In this document: positions 54,938-64,000 of the stretch, one piece after another
Numbering within the stretch: the first letter of the stretch is position 1
Layout: every line of letters begins with the position of its first letter
From: Lentinula raphanica
Lineage: Eukaryota > Basidiomycota > Agaricomycetes > Agaricales > Omphalotaceae
Direction of reading: 5' to 3'
DNA: 64,000 nucleotides
NCBI GenBank assembly: GCA_027919835.1
Contig: JANVFP010000056.1
Span: 22,501-86,500, forward strand
The notes under the pieces: generated by a model
Database searches by the model: none
The model's input: the letters and a program-made list of their open reading frames with translations, nothing else
Told to the model about the DNA's origin: nothing
Program-made: the position numbers and the translations under genes

Positions 54938-57560
54938 TTATCTTCGAGAGGTAACGGACCAGAATGAGGTATGAATCCAATTCATGAACCAATCGTTTAT
55001 GTAATCAACGTCATCTGACCCATTGAGTCAGATGTCAACTTGCACTGGTCTTTCGGCGCTCGACCACGCAAACACAAAACACTCTCGTGGTTATGCCACA
55101 ACGGGTGTCGGAATTGGAGTGTGCGCACGCCACGAGTTCATTCAGCTTAACGGAGCAGTAGATCTCCAGAAAGGAGAGAGGTGCGTGACATTTTAACTTC
55201 GATTCACCGTTTTCTAATAGGTTTCTGGATAGATACGCTAATATGGATTACGCCTTTGCCTCATTTCTGTGCCATCATCATCCAGATCTCACCAAAGTTG
55301 TGTCCTATGATATCGCCTGTCAATGGCATAAACACATTATCCAACGCGTGAAATCCCTTCCATCGTTAGTCGCATGCAATCTCGGTCTTCAAAAAATCAA
55401 GTTCGCGATCCCAAAACTCCATATTCATGGACACCAGCTAGGCTGCCAACTCAAATTCTCTCTTAACTGGCTTTGGGGAGCAGGGAGGACGGACGGTGAG
55501 GGTGTTGAACGACCGTGGGCACATTTGGGACCTATGGCGAGCAGTACTCGAGACATGGGTCCGGGTTCTCGTCATGGAACCATGAACGACCACTTTGGTC
55601 ATTGGAATTGGGTGAAATTGATAGGCCTCGGTAAGTAGATCTTTTCTCAATGCCCTTGTTCTTCCTACTCATACTCATTCACAACCATCCAGGCGCTTTG
55701 CTACGGAAACGTCACCAAGTTGCTATGAAGGAGCACCACATCCAGAAAGAGTCGCTCCGGGAATTTACGCGAGGGAAAGGCGTCGAGACCGTCCAGTGGA
55801 AAAAGAGGATAGAGGATTGGGAAGATGATCAAGATCGGCCTGAGCGAGAACGTACATTCTCGAATCCGTATGAACTACCTAAATCAGGTGTGTAATCTTT
55901 CCTCGTACTCAAGTTCTATCTGATTCTCATTCTAATAGGTTTAACTGAGCACGATGTTCAATTGAGGCTATCTGAAGAGGAGGCACGGCAAGCGCAGAAT
56001 GGATCATTCTCATTACACGAGGTTGGCCCTACAGCTTTCATGTCACAGTTGCTAGAACTGGAGGACCAACAGTGCGTTTCGTTCGGCTGCATATCGCGTG
56101 GTTTTTGCTCATATTTGTCCTTTCCAGACGAAGTCTATCACTCGACGTAATTGCAAAGGCGTTCGAAACCTCAAGTCAGAAGACAGCGTTGATGGAGCGA
56201 CGGACGAAGCTCATGCGTCTAATGGGCCGTATTCGTTCTATTCAAGCGTTGTACATGCCCTCCGCTATACATCTCCTCGGACAACGCAGGGTGGAGGGCG
56301 AGGAACATGTCGAAAACATTCCCATAATCTTTCCATCGAATCTCACCGCTGAAGAACGTTCTTCTGGATGCCACGAATCTCTTGTGAAGATTGAGGAGCA
56401 GCTTCGGGAGGCACAACTCCGTGGCACACTTGACAGCCTTCGCAATCACCTCCATATGAAAAGTCGACTCCTCACTTACCGAAAGTCCAACGTCAAAGCG
56501 CAGTCAACGATAACAAAATCTCAGGCTCTCTTGAAACGAAATCAGAAACAGATCGATTCGGATGCGCATAGGTACAGGACAGCTTGGTCAGCTCTCGAAC
56601 GTATTCGCGGCTCTGGTAATAGTGGATGGAATCAGTTAAAGTCTTCGGATGTGAGGATGATGGATGGAGGAGAGGATCGGGCGCTGGGGATGGAACGAAA
56701 ACGGATCGGTAGGAAGAAAAAGGAAGCTGAGGCTGCCGGGCAGGCCTCGGAATCCAACATTCTTGATTTGTGCGACAGAAATCCAGCAGACGCCGAAGAA
56801 ATCGATGACCGGACATCACTGCAACGCGCTCGAAATGGAGTCGGGGAAGGGTTCCGAGAAACATCTTGGATATGGAAGGAGGGAGGGAACGGGAATCTGA
56901 TCGATAACGAGGCGTTGGAGGAGTTCATGCGTGTAGAATGGAGCAAGGCTTACAGTCGTGTGCAGAGATGGAGCGAAGAACTGGGCCTGATTGAAGAGGA
57001 GAGACGTCGTGTACTGGTAACCCTCGAACACGAGGCGCTACAGTGGGAAGGACGGCAAGTATATGAAGGTCCCCTGGCGGCAACATCCACCGATACACAT
57101 CTCGAGGGGGTTCGAGCATACGCACTTTCACAGGCACATTTATATCGACAAATTGCATGGAATTTTCGTAGGATGTGGGAGACATCCGATTCGTCTGAAG
57201 AGGTGGAGGATCTTGAAGAGGTCGGGGAAATGGACTCGGCTTTGGAGGACGAAGAGGAAGACGAGGCAGGTATATTCGGAGAGGATGACATTGCTGATGT
57301 TCCGGATGAGTAGACCCCATGTTTTTGTTTTTTGATATTGGACAGGTAGTCGCTATATATTTGTGTTTTTTGGACAATAATCACTGTTATTTTCATTCGT
57401 CGCTCACAATATTGGCTACACGTCGAGGTCGGACTAATTTTTTAATGAGAACATAAAATTACTCAGTTGCCGAGAAGCCGGTTGAGGGCTACCACACGAT
57501 TATGCGAAACTTGATGTGCCGAGTAGCCGGTTGAGCAATCCCAACCGCCCCCATACAACC

Positions 57561-57701
57561 TAAGCATGCCGAGGAGCCGGTAGGCCCATTCCTATACGCC
57601 CCCCATATAGGTTTTGAGTGGGTGGGTTAGTGCCCCACTGTTATGCAAAACGGGCCTCAGGGACTTGCCCACTTGTTATGCATAAGGGCTACAGCTACAG
57701 G
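57561..57701 (-). repeat. K right terminal inverted repeat
   Basis: Pairs with 42191-42333. 57314-57560 is the untranslated tail between the transposase stop and this repeat, with further CCGGTTGAG and GCCGAG units. Confidence 0.85.
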
Positions 57702-57710
57702 TGCGGGAAA

Positions 57711-58757
57711 TGGGGCAGGATCGATGGCATAAACGGCACCCATGCGATCCCAGAATGCATCGGAATCAATACGAAAACATCTTGTACTTTCTTGGCAGAC
57801 AATGAACTTGTTGTCGATCTGTTTTCGGTTGGGACTGATGGAAGCCGTTCGAGTACTCCTAAGGTGGTGGAGATCGAGTTGGAGGATGCCTCGGGCATGA
57901 AGTTGAGTGTTGAGGCATTGGTGGATGGTGGAGCGATGGTGGCTGCGATGGACAAGAGTTGCTATGAGCGGGTGAAAGATAAGATAAAGGGGTGGGAGAA
58001 TTCAACAAAAAGGTTGAGAATGGCAAATGGTGTGGTGGTCTCAGCGGTCGCTCAGTGGAGGGGCAAGGTGAAACTGCAGGGAGTGACGGTGGAAGGAGTA
58101 CTGCAGGTGTTTGATAGTGGAGGGAGTTGGGAAGTTTTGCTGGGCAAGCCACTGTTGCACGCGCTGGGTGCAGTTCACGATTTTCGGGATGACTCTTTGC
58201 ATGTCCGGAGGGAGAATCCATTCCAGCAGGGCCTAGGAGTGTGTGTTGTTGAGCAGAAGGCAACGGAGGTGGGGCGCGAGTGTCCGATGCGAGAAAGGGA
58301 TGCCGGGGTGCGTGTGGAATCACAAACCCCGGGTAATAGGGATGTTTCCCATTTCAAGATTGCAGCTGCTTCACTGACCACGGCTAGCTCCAATTTAGCA
58401 GAGCTTCCCTTCTATGGGGAACCAGTCACTTTTGAATCAAGGAGACAGATGCTTCAGCGCATATGGGAGGAGGAACGGCGGTTGCAGGAGGAGGATCAAA
58501 AGTCAAGGAAGTTGGCTGAGGAGAAGGTGCAGTCAAGAGGAGAGGAGCGACGTAGGATGGTGGAGTTGGACCAGGAGAGGGAGCGAGTGAAGTGGAGCGA
58601 ACAGCGTGGACGATTGAGGGAGAGTGTGCGGAAGGCTCGTCGGATAGAGAGAGAGTTATCGAGCAGAAAGTGTTTTCGGTTTGTCAGCTGGAGGGGTAAG
58701 CGGCGACCCATGCGCGTGAAGAGTTTTTGGGAGGCCAAGGGAATGAAGGGGCAGCAT
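57711..58757 (+). pseudogene. pol: gypsy3 pol, protease part
   Basis: The frame resumes after K with WGRIDGINGTHAIPECIG. The retroviral-type protease site is seen as VEALVDGGAMVAAMD (about 57910), followed by VLLGKPLLHALGAVHDF. A charged helical linker (about 58440-58740) leads to the M3 insertion at 58758. Excising M3 joins GMKGQH to EAAKCINSMGG in frame, so protease and RT were one polyprotein. Confidence 0.75.
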
Positions 58758-58981
58758 CATCAGCAAAATCACCCTGTCTCTAGAGACTCCAGGGACACCC
58801 CCCAAATCCTAAGCAGCCTCAGAGTAATAAAAGTGCTTTAGAGTCTCTGGGCATCTCTGGGCATCTTTGAAAATCTCTGAGGGTGTCAAAATTTCTCTGA
58901 GAGAGCTGAAAGAGATAAAATCTCTCTAGGACTTGGGGGGTGTCCCTGGAGTCTCTAGAGACAGGTGTGATTTTCCTGATG
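58758..58981. mobile_element. MITE M3 (224 bp, CATCAG family)
   Basis: Ends CATCAGCAAAATCACCCTG and, read inward from the right, CATCAGGAAAATCACACCTG, then TCTCTAGAGACTCC on both sides. Flanked by AT. Shorter relative of M1 and M2, inserted in gypsy3 pol. Confidence 0.8.
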
Positions 58982-61900
58982 ATGAAGCTGCCAAGTGCAT
59001 AAACTCAATGGGGGGAAGTAACGCACCCCCCTTGAGGGAAGTCTCAGCCAATAGTGCCAGTGTACCAGATTCAATTATTGATCCTGTCAATGGTTTAGGG
59101 CAGGATAGGACAGTGCATCCGGTCTGTATCGTGCAGGAGGAGGCCGATTTCAAGGGCGAAGCTGTGGACGTAATACCGGACGCTTTGGACCAGATTGAAC
59201 AAGGGTCTGACTTGTTCACACGGAACCTGGGTTCAGACGGGGCTTTTCGAAAGCTTCGGGTGGATGAGATTCTACGGCTGGTCCAGTTTGGGAATCATCT
59301 GACTGCTGAGCAGATGGATAGAGCTCGGGGTCTCATTGCAGAGTATGCCGACTGCTTTGCTTTGAGTGTGGGTGAGGTCCGGCGGGTAGAGGGTGCTGTT
59401 CATAAGCTCAACGTTCCAACGGATGCTACTTTCAGTCGGAAGGTTCATCAGCGTCCTCTGACTCAGCCGCAGAAGCAATACCTACATACCAAAATCGATG
59501 AACTGTTAGCATCGGACATCATCAAGCAGTGCGACCCAAGCGACGTCAAGTGCGTATCTCCAACTCGACTGGCAAAGAAGGCACATGAAGGCGGTGGGCT
59601 TTCCTTGGAGGAGTTGCAACACCGGTTGAATGATCAATGCGTGGCAGCAGGTCTTCCTCCATGTTTTGAACTTCCTCCACGGAACACACAAGACGGTGGG
59701 GTGCAGCTCGAAGATGGCACGCAGCCAGAGAAACCTCCAAAGTGGCGTATATGTCAGAATTTTGGAGCAGTGAATAAGCTCACAGAGATTGCACCTATGC
59801 CTCAGGGCGATATCCGGGCGAAGCAACTTGCTCTTAGTGGCCACGAGTACCTTTGCTTCTTCGATTTTGCTTCAGGGTTCTACTGTGTGGACATGCATCC
59901 AGAATCGCGGCCATATACAGCGTTCTATGTGGAAGGTCGTGGTTATTTTTGGTACAAAAGGATACCATTTGGTCTGACCGGTGCCCCATCCACGTTTGCG
60001 CATATAACAGCCACCAGACTTGGGGATTTAACTTCCGATGATACCATGGAGTTATTCGTGGACGATGGAGCAGCGGCCGCAGATGATTTCGAATCAATGT
60101 ATGTCAAGATTCGGAGAATCCTGGAGCGGGTGCGCGAAAAAGATCTCTCCCTGTCAGCAGCAAAGTCCAGGTTCTTCGTGAGTGAAGGGATCTTTGCTGG
60201 TGCCAAAGTTAGCAGAGAAGGAGTCACAACAGATCCTGCAAAGCTTACCGCAATTGTTGACTGGCAGCGGCCAGAAACGGCCTTGAACCTGTCCTCATTC
60301 TTGGGTTTGACTGGGCATTTTCGAGATTTGATCAAGAATTACGCTGCGATTGAGGGTCCGCTGAGGGATCTGTTGGCGGAGGTGGATCTGCCTCCGAAGT
60401 ACAAAAAGTCGAAGTACAGGTCAACGATGGAGGCGTGGAAGTTGAGTGGGCGATGGAAGCAGAAGCATAGTGAGGCTTTTCTGAAATTGAAGGAGGTGAT
60501 GGTTTCAGAGCCAGTGCTGCGGTCACCGAGGTGGGATGGCTCCCATTTCATTGTGACGTCGGATGGTTGCAAGTCCGGGTTCGCGGGAGTGCTAGCGCAA
60601 AGATTCCGAACCGTGCTGCCTAACGGGAGGGTGGTTGAGAAGATTCACCCAATCGCATTCGCTTCGAAACGTACCTCGGCAACCGAACGAAACTACAAGC
60701 CATTCCTACTGGAGTTTGCCGCTCTGAAATATGCTTTAGACAAGTTTTCGGATATCGTTTGGGGCTATCCAGTCGAAGTCGAGACGGACTGCCAAGCTCT
60801 GCGGGATGTACTTGTGAGCGATCGACTGAACGCTGCCCATGCGCGCTGGCGCGACGGTATTTTAGCTCACAATATCGTGGACGTGAGGCATGTGCCAGGG
60901 AAGTTGAATGTAGTGGCTGATGGGCTGAGTCGAAAGGATGAAGGGTTGTCTGGGTTCGAGGGTGATGGAAGCGAGTGGTCAGTAAGCGAAGATTGGGAGG
61001 CTTCGAGTGGGCTGATACAGGATGTTATGGGAGTGACAAGTGAGACAGAGGGATTAGGGAAGCTGCGTGAACGTTTCGTGGAGGAGCCCGTGTTTGCAGA
61101 GGTGGTGAGTGCCATTGGTGGGTTGAGGTCGGATAGTAGCGTCAGGGTCAAGGCCAGAGCTCAGCATCGAGCGAAGGGATACATGGTGGAAGACGGGAGG
61201 CTGTGGAAGGTAGGAGGAAACGGAGGCGCTAGGGCCAGACCGCGGGTGGAGTGCGTTACAAAGGCAGAGGCGGTGGAGTTGGCACGTAGCCAACACGAGG
61301 AAGGTGGTCATTGGGGAAGGGATGCGGTAAAAATGGTGCTATTGGATAAGATCTGTAGCCCGAAGCTCGACGAGTCTGTTTCAAAGGCCATCAGCGAGTG
61401 TCCTCGGTGCAAGAATTTTGGAGCGACACACCTGCATTCACTGCTGAACCCAATCACTAGAAGGCATCCGTTTGAACTTTTGGTGGGTGACTACTTGTCC
61501 ATGTCGGTGGGGAAAGGTGGTTATCATACAGTCAGCCTGTATCTGGACGTGTGTACACAGCACATTTGGGGTTTCAAGTTCAAAACGGCAGGAACCGGGA
61601 AGACCACATTGCTTTCTTTGCGACATATTTTCCACGAGTTTCTTCCGGCGGAGACTTTTATGTCGGACCAGGGTAGTCATTTCCGTAACAAGGAGGTCAT
61701 TGAGTTCTGTGATAGTAGGGGAGTAAAACATCAGCTGACACCGGCGTATTCACCTTGGGTGAATGGGTTGGTGGAAGGGACCAATAGGCTCTTGCTGCAT
61801 GTTTTGAAGAGGCTCTGTGCGCCCGACGTGGGAGAAGATACGGACGAGTGGAAACAAATGGATTCATTCGAGAAGCTACCTAACACATGGCCTGAACGGT

Positions 61901-62472
61901 TTGATGAAGCTATCGAGATTCTCAACCATCGTATTTTGCCTGCTCTTAAATTCCCGCCGAAGGAACTCCTGTTTGGTCTGGCTGTCAACACACCGAGGAC
62001 GAGTTTGGACGTGGCAACTTCTGTCTTGCAACCGAGAGATGCGGTGGTTCATGCGTTGTATGCTGAGCAGCAACGGTTGGATGGATATGAGGAGGCGTTG
62101 AAGCATGCTGTCGGGCGTAAGTCGAGGTTTGATAGGCGAGTGAAGGGTTCGAGAGCAGGAGAGGTGGTCTTTGTAGAGGGGGATCTAGTGCAATACAGGT
62201 TTAACCAGCTGGATAACAACATATCAACAAAAACAAAACTTGCCGTTCGTTGGTCACAGCCGATGAGGGTTGGAGCGAAGTTAGAGAATTCATACGAGTT
62301 GGTGGATCGGAATGGGGTCAAGGTTGAGGGTGGGCCGTTTCATGCGAGAAGGTTGCGGCTATTTGTGCCCAGGCCGGGCACAGCGCTGTATGAGGAGCAA
62401 AGGGTGCTGGATGAATCTAGAAGGGCGTTGGAGAATGCTTCGGTTGACGTCGAGGACGACGTCGATTCTTAG
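58982..62472 (+). pseudogene. pol: gypsy3 pol: RT, RNase H and integrase
   Basis: An uninterrupted frame after M3. Reverse transcriptase: KWRICQNFGAVNKLTE, then FFDFASGFYCVDMHPE, with the active site as LFVDDGAAAADDF (FVDD in place of YLDD). RNase H: HFIVTSDGCKSGFAG and EFAALKYALDKFSD. Integrase: zinc site HEEGGHWGRD...CPRCKNFG; catalytic residues in VGDYLSMS, FMSDQGSHF and WVNGLVEGTNRLLL. No chromodomain seen at the C terminus. FVDD marks a basidiomycete gypsy lineage different from gypsy1 and gypsy2. The domain part is intact, but Gag-Pol as a whole is cut by K and M3. Confidence 0.85.
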
Positions 62473-62480
62473 ATGGGGGA
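62471..62480 (+). other. gypsy3 polypurine tract
   Basis: AGATGGGGGA three bases before the 3' LTR. Confidence 0.6.
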
Positions 62481-62483
62481 ACA

Positions 62484-62620
62484 TGTAGTAGTGGGAAGTG
62501 GCGGTCACGTGTTTGATTGGTCATAATATTAGCGCGTAGAAGTACGTCGAACGGTAGTAAAAGTAGGTAATCGAATAATCTTTATCATCGACGTCCAAGC
62601 TGGCTCGCTGGACTACTCCA
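62484..62620 (+). repeat. gypsy3 3' LTR
   Basis: 137 bp, identical to the 5' LTR. It now lies 81 bp upstream of the ATG of gene C and could act as its promoter. Confidence 0.9.
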
Positions 62621-62701
62621 ACACACACACTCTCTCTACATACTCCTCTGGAAACGTTCTTGAACGCCCACATTTTCATTGAAAAAACTACTACTACTAG
62701 T

Positions 62702-63513
62702 ATGACTCGCTCAACCACCTCTCGATTACTCGCTATCTTGCTTGTCGCAACAAGCATCTCTTCTGGCGTTTTCGCCGCTCCTACTCTGGCCAGACAGGGT
62801 TCGTTGTCTGTACGCCAGACTCCAGAATGTGCTGGCACGCTTCTTCAACGTCGTGGAGATGAACATGTCAGAAATGATGTTTCTCGACGGGTACGCTTTG
62901 TTCATTCACGGTTCGGCGCCAGTGCTCTGATTCTCATTTTGCGTAATTAGAACATCGTATCCGAGGAATCAGACTCTCAGGATTCGGATGGATTGCACAG
63001 TGCCATGAAGGACGTAAGTGGGATGATCTCCTTTCCCAGTGTTACTTCGTCTAAAGTTCAAACATTGGCATCATCATCATGCACATTTCTGCTCTTTTAA
63101 TTTAGCCTGACGTGTTTGTCTCTGTCTCTGTCGAGCAACGAGCCGAGCTCTCTAAACGTGCTGGACAGCCCATGTCCAGCGAACTCAGGAAAGGACTGTC
63201 AGATGAAGAGGTGGGCACTGAACCTGCACTTTTGTTTTCTCCAGTAGTCGTTGGTTCTCACTCTCGTGCTCAGCTTAGCAAGATTGTCTCTGACCAAAAC
63301 GAAATCGCCGATAGACTCAATGAGATCAAACAAGAATTGAAGGCCCTGATAGTTCCCATGCATACGCTTGCCAACTTGTATCAAGAGCTCGACGAGATAT
63401 TGAAGAGAATCAACGTTGATGAAGCTACAATCAAACGTGTCTATGGGCCCGAAGGTAGCATGCAGGTGATCTCCGACAATCAGGCAAAGTGCAACAAGTT
63501 GCTGAGGGATTGA
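62702..63513 (+). CDS. Small secreted protein C (219 aa), promoter displaced by gypsy3
   Basis: Exons 62702-62890, 62951-63013 and 63106-63513, all in phase 0. Starts MTRSTTSRLLAILLVATS with cleavage near VFAAP. The mature start reads TLARQGSLSVRQTPE and then LQRRGDEHVRND. Exon 2 is acidic (SEESDSQDSDG). The last exon, fused relative to exons 3 and 4 of A and B, is helical (NEIADRLNEIKQELKALIV). Paralog of A and B. The family promoter motif is 22 kb upstream at 40473-40533 because gypsy3 sits in the 5' leader. The coding frame is intact, so the gene is either silent or driven from the LTR. Confidence 0.75.
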
Positions 63514-64000
63514 AGAGCTTGCCTGCCTGGTAATACGCGCCTCCGAGTCCGACTCCAGGATTATGGTAATCAAATATATACCAGTGGCTGGTCAACCCTT
63601 CGTGATTACTCAGATACGCCTGAGGTTAGTACGTTGTGTCTGGACTAAGCAAATTGAAACCGTTTAACGTTCCTTCCTTTGCATCACTACTGGTATCTGT
63701 GTGAACTATGCTTGTCACTCGGAAACGAACAGTGTCGACCTGAGAGACGAGAGGATGCGAGAGAGAATGGTCGGAGGAGATAGAGGCTAGAATTTCGCAT
63801 CAGTGTATTGAAGCTCAATGAAGCCCACCATCGTGTGATAGCTGAGCAGTCGATAAATCAAAAATGACACAAAGTTCTTTGCGACATTCCAAATGTTGCA
63901 GTCCATGCAAACTGGAAGAGCTCCTCCTACGCACTTTCGATTTCGCAGTGCGCGTTCAATGAGGACACCAAAGTCGTCAGAGAATAAAGACATGGTTCCT
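63514..64000. other. Downstream sequence with an unrecognised minus-strand frame
   Basis: A 68-residue frame on the minus strand (63993-63787, MSLFSDDFGVLIERALRN..., with CMDCNIWN) may be the end of a gene entering from the right. It is not recognised and is too short to judge. Confidence 0.3.

Larger units (their letters stand above)
48786..57313 (+). pseudogene. KDZ transposase gene, split by P3 and a solo LTR
   Basis: The 5' end (MKFQRISLRDFM, 48786) is cut by P3 at 48828 and resumes at 51798 (LATTSVQVDEI). Cysteine-rich zinc region at 52220-52340 (CFHCRR...CMECFPEDLVCENCCRR). KWNGKFFERISLKTIG at 52417, WRHLKMAKRSG at 52880 and CPACPRPDVNLPENW at 52979 are family hallmarks. Catalytic core: FFAIDACFRLKRR (about 53120), VSYDIACQWHKH (55302) and DGEGVERPWAHLGP (55495) give the D, D and E. 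A solo LTR splits the gene at 53238. Downstream exons 55032-55180, 55233-55630, 55693-55887, 55939-56071 and 56128-57313 join in phase and end in a long helical, acidic C terminus. Near 52140 and 53050 I could not find splice sites that keep the frame. KDZ transposases move DNA by cut-and-paste; this copy cannot be made whole. Confidence 0.85.
42191..57701 (+). mobile_element. Element K: KDZ-type DNA transposon with cargo genes (15.5 kb)
   Basis: Terminal inverted repeats of about 140 bp (42191-42333 and 57561-57701) begin CAGCTGTAGCTGTAAC and CCTGTAGCTGTAGCCC and share ATAACAAGTGGGCAA, CTGAGGCCCGTTTTGCATAA and CGGCTCCTCGGCATGCTTA. Flanks TTTGGGAAA (42182-42190) and TGCGGGAAA (57702-57710) match at 7 of 9 positions. 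The element carries a KDZ transposase gene, a two-module agaric family gene, a viroplasmin-domain gene and a coiled-coil gene. It was later hit by P3 and a 1.7 kb LTR, so this copy is dead. It is inserted in gypsy3. Confidence 0.85.
40534..62620 (+). mobile_element. gypsy3: Ty3/gypsy element with short LTRs, heavily interrupted
   Basis: Two 137-bp LTRs (TGTAGTAG...CTACTCCA) are identical as far as I can see. Flanks are ACAC on both sides within an AC microsatellite. Inside are gag (to 42190), then the 15.5 kb element K, then protease, RT, RNase H and integrase (57711-62472, interrupted by MITE M3). Without insertions it would be about 6.3 kb. It lies in the 5' leader of gene C. Confidence 0.9.

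Noticed and set aside
56925..57396. Minus-strand frames of about 150 residues over the KDZ C terminus
   Set aside because: They are shadows of the well-supported plus-strand transposase exon.

Overview
This is repeat-rich nuclear DNA from a filamentous fungus, almost certainly a mushroom-forming basidiomycete (Agaricomycete). Introns are short (about 45-65 nt, GT...AG, several with a CTAAC branch-like box). The protein families seen are ones expanded in agaric genomes: a KDZ transposase, a TET/JBP-type dioxygenase, chromodomain Ty3/gypsy elements and small secreted proteins. Assignments rest on reading motifs and splice phases by eye; no database search was possible.

Layout. 1-740: low-complexity repeat. 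740-2777 (+): multi-exon gene of an agaric multicopy family. 2952-4799 (-): TET/JBP-like 2OG-Fe(II) dioxygenase with six exons and an open frame. 5646-6335 (+): host gene cut by a 3.06 kb foldback element, P1 (6336-17186), which itself carries a Ty3/gypsy chromovirus, gypsy1 (9352-17139). 18111-21214: second foldback, P2. 22464-31140 (-): gypsy2, a sister chromovirus with intact gag and pol and apparently identical LTRs. 31.1-35.2 kb (-): a multicopy-family gene interrupted by several small DNA transposons. 36.0-40.5 kb: two small-secreted-protein genes plus the promoter of a third. 40534-62620: a second type of gypsy element, gypsy3, with 137-bp LTRs. It is interrupted by a 15.5 kb KDZ-type transposon, K (42191-57701), which carries three extra genes besides its transposase. 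The transposase gene is in turn broken by foldback P3 and by a 1.7 kb solo LTR. 62702-63513: coding part of the third secreted-protein gene, now 22 kb from its promoter.

How the parts relate. The chromoviruses show an 11-nt self-primer (Tf1/sushi style), an open -1 pol frame with an A-run and hairpin at the gag stop, and a spliced antisense gene with its own TATA box beside the 3' LTR. In gypsy2 that antisense gene encodes a 381-aa coiled-coil protein with a Zn-cluster-like six-cysteine motif. The foldbacks P1-P3, the KDZ element K and a 514-bp element B share terminal motifs (CAGCTG at one end; CCTGTAGC at the other end of K, B and P1) and 9-bp target duplications, so the foldbacks may be non-autonomous relatives of K. 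Both nonsense mutations in gypsy1 and all its LTR differences are CpG transitions, which suggests cytosine methylation in a genome that also carries a TET/JBP gene.
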